Assembly: GCF_006538725.1 (NCBI RefSeq)
Contig: NZ_BJLQ01000020.1
Location: 1 to 64,000, forward strand
DNA length: 64,000 nt
Direction: 5' to 3'
Origin: Cellulomonas gelida
Lineage (GTDB): Bacteria; Actinomycetota; Actinomycetes; Actinomycetales; Cellulomonadaceae
In this document: positions 24,824-33,587 of the stretch, one piece after another
How the letters are laid out: every line of letters begins with the position of its first letter
Position numbering within the stretch: the first letter of the stretch is position 1
Program-made: the position numbers and the translations under genes
The notes under the pieces: generated by a model
What the model saw: only the letters and a program-made list of their open reading frames with translations
What the model was told of the DNA's origin: nothing
The model's database searches: none

Positions 24824-26783
24824 CCTGCGGCTCGCGCTTCGGCTCGTGCGCGGGGGCCGGCGCACGGAGGCCGTGCGGCTCACCGTGCTCGCCGTCGGGG
24901 TCGCGCTCGCGGTCCTCGGGGTGCTCGTCGGGACGACGGTGCCGCGCGTGAGCGCGGACGCGGCCTCGGCCGCCGCGGCGCGCACGCGCGTCGTGGCGGG
25001 GCCCGGTGCACCCACGACGTCCGAGCTGCGGGTCCTCGTCAGTGATGACCGTCTCGGGCGTCGGCCGTGGACGCACGCCGTCGTGACGGGCACCCGCGAC
25101 GACGCCCCGCTGCCTCCGGGGCTCGTGCGCTGGCCGCGCCCGGGCGAGACGATCGTGTCGCCCGCCCTGAGCCGCGCCCTGCTGGAGCACCCGGACGTGA
25201 GCGTGCCGGGCGTCGTACCCGAGCACATCGGCGCGGCAGGCCTGACCGGCCCTGACGAGCTCGTGTCCTGGACGGTGCTGCCCGCGGGCTCGCCGCCGCT
25301 GCCGGCCGAGCCCGTCATCGCGTTCGGCGGGCCCGTGGTCACGTCCTCGACCCCGGCGAGGGTGCGGGCGACCGAGATCACCGTGCTCGTCGTGTGCCCC
25401 GCGGCGCTGCTCCTCGCGCTCGGGGTGCGGGCCTGTGCGGGTGCCCGGGTGGCCCGCACGCGTGCGCTCGTGCTCGCGGGGATGAGCCCGCGCCGGTGCG
25501 CGCGGGTCTTCGGGTGGGAGATGGCGGCCGTCGCCGTCGTGGGCGCGTGCGCGGGCGTCGCCGCCGCGCGCGTCGTGCACCCCTGGCTCGGGTCCTGCGG
25601 GTTGCTCGGCCGGCGCTGGTTCCCCGAGCAGGGCGCCGTGCCGGTGCTCCTCGAGGTGCTGCTGACCGTCACGGTCGCGCTCGTCGTGCTCGTCGTCGCG
25701 CGGCGCACCATGCGCTCCCAGGCCGGCGGGACCCGGCAGCACCGCCTGCCGAGCCCGCGCGTCGCGCTGCTCGGCTACGTCCTCGGCGTGCCCGCCGCGG
25801 CGTGCCTGGCGTGGCTGTGCGTCCGACTCGCGTCGCACCCGGGCGACCAGGGCGCCCCGGACTCCGCGGTCGTGGCCTCGATGGTCGCAAGCTGCACCGC
25901 GGCCCTCGCGGTCGTGGTCGCCGCACCGCACGCGGTCCACACGGTGACCACGTGGCTCGCCGACCGGCTCGCTGCGCGCGCCACCCGGCCCGACGTCCGG
26001 CTCGGGCTGCGCGGCGCGGGCTGGCACGCGCACGCGACGGGAAGGTGCGCCGCGCTCGCGGCGGTGCTCGTGATGACGAGCGCGTACGGCACGGGGCTGC
26101 TGGTCGCGCTCGACCGCGACGCGCACGGACCCTCGGCGGGTATCGAGGTCGACCTGTCCACGACAACCGCGGCCCAGCGGGACGCGCTCGCGGGCCTCGG
26201 CCTGAGCGTCGCGACGGTCGAGCGCACGGGCGCGGACGCGAGCGACGGACCGTGGACGGGCCTCGACGCCGGGTGGGTGACCTTCGCGGTGTCCGACGAG
26301 ACCGCGGCTGCCGTCACGTCCCGGATCCACCGCCTGCTCCCGGAGCTGGTGCTGCGGGCGGGCGCGGACGACGCCGACCTGGTGGCCTACGCGGACGAGC
26401 AGACGGGTGTGGTCCGGGCGGGGCTGGCCGTCGGCACGGGCCTGGTGAGCGCCGCGTTGGTCGTGTGCCTGCTCGAGGTCTGGTGGTCCCGGCGGCGCAC
26501 CACCGCCGCGCTGGGTGCGATCGGCACGCCGCGGCGGGCCATGCGCGTCGTCGCGGTCACGCAGATGGCCGCGCCCGTGCTGGTCACCACGGCGGTCGGC
26601 GTGGGCGTCGGGGTCCTCGGTGGCTGGACCGCCGTCGCCTACGCGGGCACGGCCGACATGCTCGACCCCGCGGTCGTCGGCGCCGCGGTGCTGCCTGCGG
26701 TCGCCGCGATCGCGCTCGTCGCAGCCGTGGCGTGGGTGGCCGGAGGTCGCCCGGCACCGCCGGGGTCCCTCGCCGACCTGTGA
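24801..26783 (+). CDS. FtsX-like ABC permease
   Basis: 660 aa from GTG 24801 (or 24816). Topology: an N-terminal membrane helix (AVRLTVLAVGVALAVLGVLVG), an extracytoplasmic domain (~50-190), a bundle of helices (~195-400), a second extracytoplasmic domain (~430-530) and a final FtsX-type bundle including GVVRAGLAVGTGLVSAALVVCLLEVWW and RTTAALGAIGTPRRAMRVVAVTQMAAP. The RTTAALGAIGTPR segment matches the coupling-helix pattern of FtsX/MacB permeases. It is a duplicated 4+4 helix arrangement with the ATPase encoded just before. The convergent neighbour's stop lies 45 nt downstream. Confidence 0.88.
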   Translation: MSEQQVGDLRLALRLVRGGRRTEAVRLTVLAVGVALAVLGVLVGTTVPRVSADAASAAAARTRVVAGPGAPTTSELRVLVSDDRLGRRPWTHAVVTGTRDDAPLPPGLVRWPRPGETIVSPALSRALLEHPDVSVPGVVPEHIGAAGLTGPDELVSWTVLPAGSPPLPAEPVIAFGGPVVTSSTPARVRATEITVLVVCPAALLLALGVRACAGARVARTRALVLAGMSPRRCARVFGWEMAAVAVVGACAGVAAARVVHPWLGSCGLLGRRWFPEQGAVPVLLEVLLTVTVALVVLVVARRTMRSQAGGTRQHRLPSPRVALLGYVLGVPAAACLAWLCVRLASHPGDQGAPDSAVVASMVASCTAALAVVVAAPHAVHTVTTWLADRLAARATRPDVRLGLRGAGWHAHATGRCAALAAVLVMTSAYGTGLLVALDRDAHGPSAGIEVDLSTTTAAQRDALAGLGLSVATVERTGADASDGPWTGLDAGWVTFAVSDETAAAVTSRIHRLLPELVLRAGADDADLVAYADEQTGVVRAGLAVGTGLVSAALVVCLLEVWWSRRRTTAALGAIGTPRRAMRVVAVTQMAAPVLVTTAVGVGVGVLGGWTAVAYAGTADMLDPAVVGAAVLPAVAAIALVAAVAWVAGGRPAPPGSLADL

Positions 26784-26827
26784 CGCGCACGCGCCGCGAA
26801 CGGCCGGTCAGGCCGCGCCACGGCGCC

Positions 26828-27232
26828 TCAGGCGGCGAGCGTGTGGCTGGTCGCGGGGGTGACCTGTGTCCGTGCGGGGACGACCGCCTCCGCGGGGACA
26901 CGTGTGTCGTCCGCGACGTGCGCGCCGGCTCCGACCGAGACGCGCGTCGCGAGCCGCGCGTCCGACCCGATCACGGCGCCGCGCCCGACGTGCACGTGCG
27001 TGCCGAGCTGCGCGTGCGGTCCGACGACCGCACCGGGCTCGACCCAGACGTGGGCCCCGATGTGCGCTCCGCCGCCGATCGTCGCGCCCGGGTCGACCCA
27101 GGCGGTCTCGGCGACATAGGTGGTGGGATCGACGGTCGCGGCCATCGCCACGAGTCCGCCGCCGTTGTCGTGCCGGCGGTAGCGGACGGTCACGCCGTCT
27201 TCGGTCTCGAGCTCTTCGTATCGTTTCTTCAT
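26828..27232 (-). CDS. Left-handed beta-helix (hexapeptide repeat) protein
   Basis: 134 aa. Repeats of the [LIV]-G-x4 type cover residues 30-120 (ATVDPTTYVAETAWVDPGA, IGGGAHIGAHVWVEPGAVV, GPHAQLGTHVHVGRGAVIG), forming a solenoid as in gamma-class carbonic anhydrases and acyl- or acetyltransferases. There is no cofactor-binding extension, and the short N-terminal part (MKKRYEELETEDGVTVRYRRHDNGGG) is unfamiliar. Several His residues (AHIGAHVW, THVHVG) could bind metal. The function is unknown. No strong Shine-Dalgarno. Confidence 0.75.
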   Translation of the reverse strand: MKKRYEELETEDGVTVRYRRHDNGGGLVAMAATVDPTTYVAETAWVDPGATIGGGAHIGAHVWVEPGAVVGPHAQLGTHVHVGRGAVIGSDARLATRVSVGAGAHVADDTRVPAEAVVPARTQVTPATSHTLAA

Positions 27233-27317
27233 GGCGTCGACAAGAACGATTCGACCCCGCCCGATGTTCCCACCGCTCGCTCGGAGAGCCGCGGCAGGCG
27301 CTGGGCCCAGGCTGCGC

Positions 27318-27527
27318 TTACGCGGACAGGGTGCGGGGCGACGTGCGGGGGGCGATGAGAGCGCGGACCTCGGCGCCCACGTAGCGGCGGTGGCCGCCGA
27401 GGGTGCGGATGGCGGTGAGCCGGCCGGCGCGCGCCCAGCGCGTGACGGTCTTCGGGTCGACGCCGAACAGGCTCGCGACCTCGTGCGGGGTCAGCAGCTC
27501 GGCCTCGTCGAGGCGTGCGTCAGTCAT
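27318..27527 (-). CDS. bldC: BldC-family MerR-like DNA-binding protein
   Basis: 69 aa, almost the size of Streptomyces BldC. LLTPHEVASLFGVDPKTVTRWARAGRLTAIRTLGGHRRYVGAEVRAL is the family core; the PKTVTRWA recognition helix and GGHRRY wing are essentially identical to BldC. BldC binds head-to-tail on direct repeats and controls development or growth transitions in actinomycetes. GGGGGGAGA lies upstream of the ATG. It is divergent from a TetR gene, with a palindrome between them at 27598-27612. Confidence 0.95.
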   Translation of the reverse strand: MTDARLDEAELLTPHEVASLFGVDPKTVTRWARAGRLTAIRTLGGHRRYVGAEVRALIAPRTSPRTLSA

Positions 27528-27597
27528 GGTGTCTCCCCCCGGGGCGGCGTGCGGACCGCCCTCGTCGTGGCGGGACGGTGTACCGGCCGTCCCGATC

Positions 27598-27612
27598 TGT
27601 CAGTCACTGACA
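27598..27612. promoter_or_regulatory. Perfect 15-bp palindrome, likely TetR operator
   Basis: TGTCAGT-C-ACTGACA, perfect 7-bp arms, in the 137-nt divergent intergenic region between bldC (start 27527) and the TetR gene (start 27665). Position and symmetry fit an operator for the adjacent TetR regulator acting on both promoters. Confidence 0.6.
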
Positions 27613-27664
27613 AATATGACACGAACGGGCGAAATCTGCACCCCTTTGCTCTAAAGTGAGACCT

Positions 27665-28249
27665 ATGCCCCACCAGGAGACCTCGCTGCGAGACCGCAAG
27701 CGCCGTGCCGTCCAGGACGAGGTGACGCGCGCGGCGGTCGAGCTCTTCATCGCGAACGGCTTCGACGAGACCCCCGTGGAGAAGATCGCGGTCGCGGTCG
27801 GGATGTCCGAGCGCACGTTCTTCCGGTACTTCTCGACCAAGGACGACGTGCTCGAGCGCCTGTCGGCGCACTGGCGCACGCACACCACGCAGCTGCTCGT
27901 CGACAGGCCGGCCGACGAGCCCACCTGGATCGCGATCCGTCGTGCTCTCGACGCCTTCGTCGAGAGCACGACCACCGACGACTTCGCGCTCCCCCTGCTG
28001 CGCCTGCTGTACACGACGCCCCACCTGTACGGCCGCCACATGCTCAAGATGCGACTCTGGCGCGAGGGCTTCGTCGCCGCGATCCAGCAGCGCAGGCCGG
28101 ACGAGGCCGAGCAGACCGTCAGGATCCAGGCCGCCGTCGCCGTGGCGTGCTTCGAGTCGGCGCGCGAGGCGTGGGTCGCCTGCGACGGCGAGCGCCCGTT
28201 GGCCGAGCTGCTCGACGCGGCGATGGCTGAGGTCTGGCCGATCGCCTGA
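27665..28249 (+). CDS. TetR family transcriptional regulator
   Basis: 194 aa from ATG 27665, 7 nt after the -10 box TAAAGT (27652-27657), so probably leaderless; GTG 27656 is the alternative. The HTH lies at ~20-60: DEVTRAAVELFIANGFDETPVEKIAVAVGMSERTFFRYFSTKDDVL, a strong TetR signature. The C-terminal ligand domain is of the common actinobacterial type (TTPHLYGRHMLKMRLWREGF, VAVACFESAREAWVACDG). The ligand and targets are unknown. The palindrome at 27598-27612 is the likely operator, which would couple it to bldC expression. Confidence 0.93.
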   Translation: MPHQETSLRDRKRRAVQDEVTRAAVELFIANGFDETPVEKIAVAVGMSERTFFRYFSTKDDVLERLSAHWRTHTTQLLVDRPADEPTWIAIRRALDAFVESTTTDDFALPLLRLLYTTPHLYGRHMLKMRLWREGFVAAIQQRRPDEAEQTVRIQAAVAVACFESAREAWVACDGERPLAELLDAAMAEVWPIA

Positions 28250-28319
28250 CCTCAGCCACCGCGCGGCGCAGCAACCGCTCGCCGGACGCCGGGTGTCACG
28301 CCGGGCGGCGGGCGCCGGC

Positions 28320-28469
28320 TCAGATGAGTCTCCACCACCTCACTTCGGCGCTGTGCTCGCACTGCGGGCACGGCGGGAGCGCCTCGTCGTCGTTGAGCTC
28401 GACGGTGTGACCACACGCGTCCAAGAACTTGCCCTTACCCGGCTTCGCCCCGATGGAGAACACCGGCAT
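28320..28469 (-). CDS. 49-aa zinc-ribbon-like protein
   Basis: Found by reading the minus strand. ATG 28469 is preceded by a near-perfect Shine-Dalgarno AAGGAGGTG (28470-28478 on the plus strand). The peptide has DACGHTVEL and PPCPQCEHS, giving a Cys-x-His plus CxxC set that could bind one zinc, and ends with EVRWWRLI. It is small and hydrophilic. No family name is recognised; it could be a regulatory or ribosome-associated mini-protein. Confidence 0.7.
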   Translation of the reverse strand: MPVFSIGAKPGKGKFLDACGHTVELNDDEALPPCPQCEHSAEVRWWRLI

Positions 28470-28611
28470 CACCTCCTTGTGATGCCCTAGACCTACTCCT
28501 GCGCGGCGGGGCGGCGCCTGGGACCAAAGGCCGCTCTGCGCGCGTCAGGGCGCGTCGCGACCGGCGAGTCGCCTGGTCGGGTGGTCTCGCGCGGGCGTGC
28601 GGCGGTGCGGG

Positions 28612-29010
28612 TCAGGCCGCGCGGTCTCGCCGGGCCGGACCGGTCCGGACGACGAGCATCACGCCCAGCACGACGAGGACGAGGCCGACCGCCGCCCACG
28701 GCCACGGGCTGAACAGCTCGGTGCAGCTCTGGCTCGTCGCGGTCGACGTGCACGCCTCGCCCGGGCCCGCGCGGTTCTCCCACGCCACCCACAGCGGCAG
28801 CAGGCCGGCACCGACGAGCGCCGCGGGCCACCCGGACGCACGGCGACGCACGACCAGCACGACGGCGAGCGCGAGCCCGACGGGCACGAGGAACACCCCG
28901 AGGACGCTGACGACGAACGACAGGCACAGCCCCGCGAGCGCCCACAGCCCGAGCACCCACCCGGGACGGGCGGCGGTCGTCTGCGGCGCCGCGGGCGCGT
29001 GGGAGACCAT
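28612..29010 (-). CDS. Four-helix membrane protein, unknown function
   Basis: 132 aa from ATG 29010 with GAGGG upstream. Hydrophobic segments: VLGLWALAGLCLSFVVSVLGVFLVPVGLALAVVLVV (two helices), GWPAALVGAGLLPLWVAW, and WPWAAVGLVLVVLGVMLVV. A small loop between the last two holds a Cys pair (EACTSTATSQSCTEL), suggesting an exposed disulphide. It is similar in style to many small actinobacterial membrane proteins. It lies in the same direction as the DEAD-box gene but with a 60-nt gap. Confidence 0.65.
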   Translation of the reverse strand: MVSHAPAAPQTTAARPGWVLGLWALAGLCLSFVVSVLGVFLVPVGLALAVVLVVRRRASGWPAALVGAGLLPLWVAWENRAGPGEACTSTATSQSCTELFSPWPWAAVGLVLVVLGVMLVVRTGPARRDRAA

Positions 29011-29070
29011 GCGGTCACCCTCGCACCCGCGGGCGGCCACGACAACGGGCGGCTACCCGGCGACCGCGGT

Positions 29071-30684
29071 TCAGCCCTGGCGGCGCTGGTCCCCGCCACG
29101 CGCGGCCGGCGCACCCGCGGCGCGACCGGCACGACGCGAACCGCCGCCGCGGCCGGCCGACGAGCCGGACGAGCCCGCCGAGCCCGACGAGCCCCACGAC
29201 GACGAGCCGCCCGTGCTGGACGAGTACACGACACCGCCCCCGGCGGAACCGGACCGGGCAGAACCGGATCGGGCAGAACCGGACCGTGCAGCCTGGCCGC
29301 TCGTGGCCGGTGCGCCGCCCTGACGCCCGCGCGGGGTCTGGGCCGCGGGAGCACCGTTGCGCGCCGCGGCGTCGCCGCGACCCTTGCCCCCGCGACGGCG
29401 CGCACGCCCGGCGGGACGCTCGGTGCTCGCCGCGGCGGCGCCGGCGGTCTGCGGCCGGCGGCCGGTCGGCGCGGTCGTCGTCGGGCGGGCGACGGGCTTG
29501 ACGGGCGCCGCGAGCGTGCCGACGAGGTCGGTGAGCACGCGGGCGCCGGGGCGCACGGCCTGCGGGGTCGCCTTGATGCCCGCCTGACGCGTCATCGTGC
29601 GGACCTCCGAGATCTGCTCGGGGAGCACGATCGTCACGACGTCACCAGCGGAGCCGGCGCGCGCGGTGCGGCCCGAGCGGTGCAGGTACGCCTTGTGCTC
29701 GGCGGGCGGGTCGACGTGCACGACGAGCTCGATGTCGTCGACGTGGATGCCGCGCGCCGCGATGTCGGTCGCGACGAGCACCTTGACCGCGCCCGTGGAG
29801 AACGCCTCGAGGTTGCGCTCGCGGGCTCCCTGGCCGAGGTTGCCGTGCAGGTCCACGGCGGGCACGCCCGCGGTGGTGAGCTGCTTGGCCAGCTTCTTGG
29901 CGCCGTGCTTGGTGCGCGTGAACAGCACGCGGCGGCCGGTGCCGGACGCGAGGTGCTGCACGATGTCGCGCTTGTCGTCGGCGTCCGCGACCGTCAGCAC
30001 GTGGTGCGTCATGGCGGAGACCGGCGAGCGGTCGGTGTCCACCGAGTGGCGCAGCGGGTCGCTGAGGAACGCCGCGACCAGCTTGTCCACGCCGTTGTCG
30101 AGCGTCGCGGAGAAGAGCATGCGCTGGCCGCGCTTGTCGGTCGCCGCCATGATCCGCTTCACGCCGGGCAGGAAGCCGAGGTCGGCCATGTGGTCGGCCT
30201 CGTCGAGCACGGTGACCTGCACGCCCGCGAGCGAGATGACGCCCTGCTTCATGAGGTCCTCGAGGCGCCCGGGGCACGCGACGACGATGTCGACGCCGCC
30301 CTTGAGCGCGGACTCCTGCGGGCGCTGCGAGACGCCGCCGAAGATCGTCGTGACGCTCAGGCGCGCGGCCTTGGCGAGCGGCTCGAGGGTCGCGGCGATC
30401 TGCGTCGCGAGCTCACGCGTGGGGGCCAGGACGAGGCCCGTGGGGCGGCTCGGCACGTGCTTGACCATCGTCGTGCCGGGGACGAGGCCCGCGAGGCGGG
30501 CGACGAGCGGGAGGCTGAACGCGAGCGTCTTGCCCGAGCCGGTCCGGCCACGGCCGAGCACGTCGCGGCCGCGCAGGGTGTCCGGCAGCGTCGCGGTCTG
30601 GATGGGGAAGGCGTCCGGCATGCCGCGCTCGGTGAGCGTGCGGACGAGGACCTCGGGCACGCCGAGGGAGGAGAAACTGGTCAC
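29071..30684 (-). CDS. DEAD-box RNA helicase
   Basis: 537 aa from GTG 30684 (VTSFSSLGVPEVLVRTLTERG, the usual RhlE-like start; AAAGG lies ~12 nt upstream); the frame is open to 30735. Motifs: Q-motif PDAFPIQTATLP, I GRTGSGKT, Ia PTRELA, II LDEADHM, III SATLDNG, IV-V RVLFTRTKH and TDIAARGIHV, VI HRSGRTARAG. All are intact, so this is an active ATP-dependent RNA remodeller in ribosome assembly or mRNA turnover. The C-terminal ~150 residues are a basic, Gly/Ser/Arg-rich RNA-binding tail with low complexity. Confidence 0.96.
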   Translation of the reverse strand: MTSFSSLGVPEVLVRTLTERGMPDAFPIQTATLPDTLRGRDVLGRGRTGSGKTLAFSLPLVARLAGLVPGTTMVKHVPSRPTGLVLAPTRELATQIAATLEPLAKAARLSVTTIFGGVSQRPQESALKGGVDIVVACPGRLEDLMKQGVISLAGVQVTVLDEADHMADLGFLPGVKRIMAATDKRGQRMLFSATLDNGVDKLVAAFLSDPLRHSVDTDRSPVSAMTHHVLTVADADDKRDIVQHLASGTGRRVLFTRTKHGAKKLAKQLTTAGVPAVDLHGNLGQGARERNLEAFSTGAVKVLVATDIAARGIHVDDIELVVHVDPPAEHKAYLHRSGRTARAGSAGDVVTIVLPEQISEVRTMTRQAGIKATPQAVRPGARVLTDLVGTLAAPVKPVARPTTTAPTGRRPQTAGAAAASTERPAGRARRRGGKGRGDAAARNGAPAAQTPRGRQGGAPATSGQAARSGSARSGSARSGSAGGGVVYSSSTGGSSSWGSSGSAGSSGSSAGRGGGSRRAGRAAGAPAARGGDQRRQG

Positions 30685-30898
30685 GAAGGGTGTCGCCTTT
30701 CGGGCGTCGAGGGGGCGCCCACCAGGCACTTTCACACCCAGGACGCGGGCCCGCGCTGGTCCATGTGCCGCGCAGAGCCACCCCTAGTCTCCCCCATGAC
30801 CAGCGAAAACCCGTTGTCACGCTGCTCACACGGCCGTTTCCGACCGCGTGGCGACCTCCGATGCGACGGAACGCGGCACGGTGCGTCATCGTGGTGGG

Positions 30899-31855
30899 GT
30901 GCGCTCCGGAACCCTTCCTCGTCGCCTGCTGACCGCGTGCGTCGGCCTAGCGCTGGCCGCGCCGCTCGCCGCCGGAGCGGGTGCCGCACCTTCCTTCGCG
31001 GCCACCGGGGAGCCCGCTGCGGACGCCGCGGCGACGCGCACCTACCGGCCGACCCCGTCGAGGGCGACGCAGGACTACCCCCGGTACTACGACGCGCGCT
31101 CGACGCTCGCACCGTGGGCCGGCCGCCGCTGCCACGCCGACGCCGCGAGCACGCGCGCGGTCGTCTGCGAGTTCGCGACGACCACCGCGCGGCACACGAT
31201 CGCGCTCGTGGGCGACTCGAAGATGGGCATGTACGCGCCCGCGTTCATCCGCATCGCCCAGGCGCGCGGCTGGCGCGTGCTGATCATGACGAAGTCGGCG
31301 TGCTCGTTCTCCGACGCGTCGATCGACCGCAGCGGCGCCGCCTACCCCGCGTGCGACACGTGGAACCGCTCGGCGCTCAAGGCGCTCGAGCGGCACCAGC
31401 CCGACCTCGTCGTCACCAACCAGTACATGAGCGTGGGGCGGCTGCCCGGGCAGACGCGGGCCACCGAGACGGCGATGGAGCAGGGCCTGGCCTCGCGGTG
31501 GCGCACGGTGCAGGAGATGGGCATCCCCGTCGTCGTCGTGCTCGACAACCCGGGCCCGCCGACGGGCGACGTGTACCCCTGCGTCGCGAAGAACCCGAAC
31601 CGCCCGTGGCGGTGCTCGTTCTCCGCGACGAGCGCGACCGCCGCGGTGCAGCAGCGCGCCGCGGCGCGTGCGGGCGGCGTCGGCATCATCAACCTGCGCC
31701 CGACGCTGTGCCCCGGCGGGGTGTGCCGCGCGGTGTTCGGCGACGTGCTGGCCTACCGGCAGGGCTCGCACCTGACGAACACGTACGTCAAGACGATCAC
31801 GTCGACGATCTCGAGCAAGCTCGACGTCGCGCTGCGGGACGCCCGGGCGCGGTAG
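30899..31855 (+). CDS. Secreted SGNH-fold protein, standalone
   Basis: About 318 aa from GTG 30899 (an upstream in-frame start at 30848 exists). A signal peptide (LPRRLLTACVGLALAAPLAAGAGAAPSFA) is followed by a domain like the SGNH part of acyltransferase-3/OafB proteins: TIALVGDSKMGMYAPAFIRIAQARGWRVLIMTKSACSF with the catalytic-Ser motif GDS, PDLVVTNQY, and the terminal YRQGSHLTNTY. In the family the end motif is DxxHL; here the Asp position is Gln while His is kept. Normally this domain is fused to a 10-helix membrane acyltransferase, absent here. It may modify cell-wall sugars, or be a binding derivative. Confidence 0.75.
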   Translation: MRSGTLPRRLLTACVGLALAAPLAAGAGAAPSFAATGEPAADAAATRTYRPTPSRATQDYPRYYDARSTLAPWAGRRCHADAASTRAVVCEFATTTARHTIALVGDSKMGMYAPAFIRIAQARGWRVLIMTKSACSFSDASIDRSGAAYPACDTWNRSALKALERHQPDLVVTNQYMSVGRLPGQTRATETAMEQGLASRWRTVQEMGIPVVVVLDNPGPPTGDVYPCVAKNPNRPWRCSFSATSATAAVQQRAAARAGGVGIINLRPTLCPGGVCRAVFGDVLAYRQGSHLTNTYVKTITSTISSKLDVALRDARAR

Positions 31856-31887
31856 CCCGCGGCCGGGCGTCCCCGGGGTCAGCGCAG

Positions 31888-32511
31888 TCAGGAGCCGTCG
31901 CGCAGGTCCGTCAGGCGCTCCTGGACCAGCCGCGTGCGACTGAACGTCACCGCGCACCCGTCGCCCGTGGGCGACTGCGCCTCGAACCCGACGCGCAGCG
32001 CGACCCCGGGCCGCTCGAGGCTGAACACGCGCACGAGCGACCAGACCTGGCCGTCGGGCGACGCGTGGAACGCGAAGACGTTGTCGATCCGGCTGACGCG
32101 CAGCCAGAAGTCGTGGCGAGGGACGACGAACGCGTTGGCGTCGTCGGCGACGTGCCGGTTCACCACCGAGACGACCATCGCCTCCCCCGCGGGCGAGTAC
32201 TCGAAGCAGAGCTTGGCCCAGTGCGTCTCGTCGAGCCACAGCAGCAGGACGCCCGCGTCGAACGTCGCCGCGAAGTCCACCTTCACGTGCGCGCTCAGCT
32301 GGAAGTCGCCCTCGGGTGCGGCGGCCAGGAGCGTCCCCGCGTTGAGCATGGACGTGGAGTTGACCTGTCCGTCGCCCGCGCCCGGGTCGACGAAGATGTC
32401 GCTCAGCGGGGCCGCGGTCACCTGCAGGCGGCCGTCGGCGTCGACCTCCCACGTGGACTCGGACGACGGGACGAGCGGCAGCGGGACACCGGGGACGACG
32501 AGGGTGCTCAC
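31888..32511 (-). CDS. DUF1349 concanavalin-like protein
   Basis: 207 aa from GTG 32511. Beta-sandwich pattern typical of DUF1349 (regulation of enolase-like, laminin-G/ConA-like lectin fold): FQLSAHVKVDFAATFDAGVLLLWLDETHWAKLCFEYSPAGEAMVVSVVN, DFWLRVSRIDNVFAFHASPDGQVWSLVRVF. Cytoplasmic, with no signal peptide. It is the last gene of the sugar-uptake cluster on this strand (65-nt gap after the epimerase-like gene), so a carbohydrate-binding role is plausible. Confidence 0.85.
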   Translation of the reverse strand: MSTLVVPGVPLPLVPSSESTWEVDADGRLQVTAAPLSDIFVDPGAGDGQVNSTSMLNAGTLLAAAPEGDFQLSAHVKVDFAATFDAGVLLLWLDETHWAKLCFEYSPAGEAMVVSVVNRHVADDANAFVVPRHDFWLRVSRIDNVFAFHASPDGQVWSLVRVFSLERPGVALRVGFEAQSPTGDGCAVTFSRTRLVQERLTDLRDGS

Positions 32512-32576
32512 GGGATGGATCCTCTCTCAGCTGACGGGTGTGCGGGGCGAGATCCGGCACCGACCAGGCCGGGTGC

Positions 32577-33587
32577 TCACTCGACGACGCGGACGACCGT
32601 GCGGTAGGCCCGGCTCTCACCGGGCTCCAGGACGACGACCTCGTCGTCCTGCTCCGCCTGGGCGCGACCGCCGTCACGCGACGTGGACGGCTCGACGCCG
32701 AGCACGTTCACGCCCGGGGTGGGGTCGCGCCACAGGACGAGCAGTGGCCAGCCGTCGGTGGCCTGCTCGATCTCGACAGCCCGACCGTCCGGCGCGGTGA
32801 CCAGGACGCACGCGGTGGGACCGGGGAACGGACGGCAGTACACGACCGCCTCGGGTGCGGGGCCTTCGGCGATGTCGAGCGTCCAGGGCAGCCCGCGCTT
32901 GCCGGGACGGTCGCGCTCGGCGAACGGCTCGACCGTCCCCGTCACCACCGTGCCCCGTCCGACGAGCGGGTGGCCGAGGTTGAGGTGGTGCCGGTACATG
33001 TGGCCGGCAGGCACGAACCCGTCGTTGGTCACGAGGTCCTCGACGCGCAGCTCGGGCCGCTCGACGCTCGCGACGATCCGGCGCCACAGCCGCAGCGACG
33101 GGCCGCCCAGCGAGGCCTCGACGACGTCCCCGGTGATCTCGACGGCCGGCGCGCCGTCGTCGTCGACCAGGCCCCAGCGCACGTTCTCCGCGGGGATGTG
33201 CCCGACGCGGCCGTGCAGCCCGTGGTGCGTGCCGTCGACGGTGGACGGCGCGCCCGTGGAGGCCAGCCCGCACGTGGACAGCAGCCCGCCGCCGAACGTG
33301 CGGGTCCACCCGGCGCCGTGGGGCTCGTACCGCGACGAGGCGACGGGCCCGCGGGCCGAGCGCCACGCGAGCGGCAGGCCGGGCGCGTCGGCCCAGCCGA
33401 GGTCGAGCGCGCGGTCGAGCAGCACCTCGAAGGAGATGCCGGACGGGTTGCGGACCACGAGCACGGGGGCACCGCGGCCCGGACCCTCGTCGCGGATCAG
33501 GCGGTCGACCGACACGAGCTGGTCGGGTGCGCCGACGAGCCGGCGGACCGACTCGTCGACGAGCATCGAGTCAGCGCCGAACCCCAT
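32577..33587 (-). CDS. DUF4432 aldose-1-epimerase-like protein
   Basis: 336 aa from ATG 33587. The start overlaps the permease stop as ATGA, so it is translationally coupled. It has the galactose-mutarotase-like beta-super-sandwich: VVRNPSGISFEVLLDRALDLGWADAPGLPLAWRS, THHGLHGRVGHIPAENVRW, and PAGHMYRHHLNLGHPLV with His residues where mutarotases place their catalytic pair. It is likely to interconvert anomers, or otherwise act on, the sugar imported by the adjacent ABC system. Confidence 0.85.
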   Translation of the reverse strand: MGFGADSMLVDESVRRLVGAPDQLVSVDRLIRDEGPGRGAPVLVVRNPSGISFEVLLDRALDLGWADAPGLPLAWRSARGPVASSRYEPHGAGWTRTFGGGLLSTCGLASTGAPSTVDGTHHGLHGRVGHIPAENVRWGLVDDDGAPAVEITGDVVEASLGGPSLRLWRRIVASVERPELRVEDLVTNDGFVPAGHMYRHHLNLGHPLVGRGTVVTGTVEPFAERDRPGKRGLPWTLDIAEGPAPEAVVYCRPFPGPTACVLVTAPDGRAVEIEQATDGWPLLVLWRDPTPGVNVLGVEPSTSRDGGRAQAEQDDEVVVLEPGESRAYRTVVRVVE

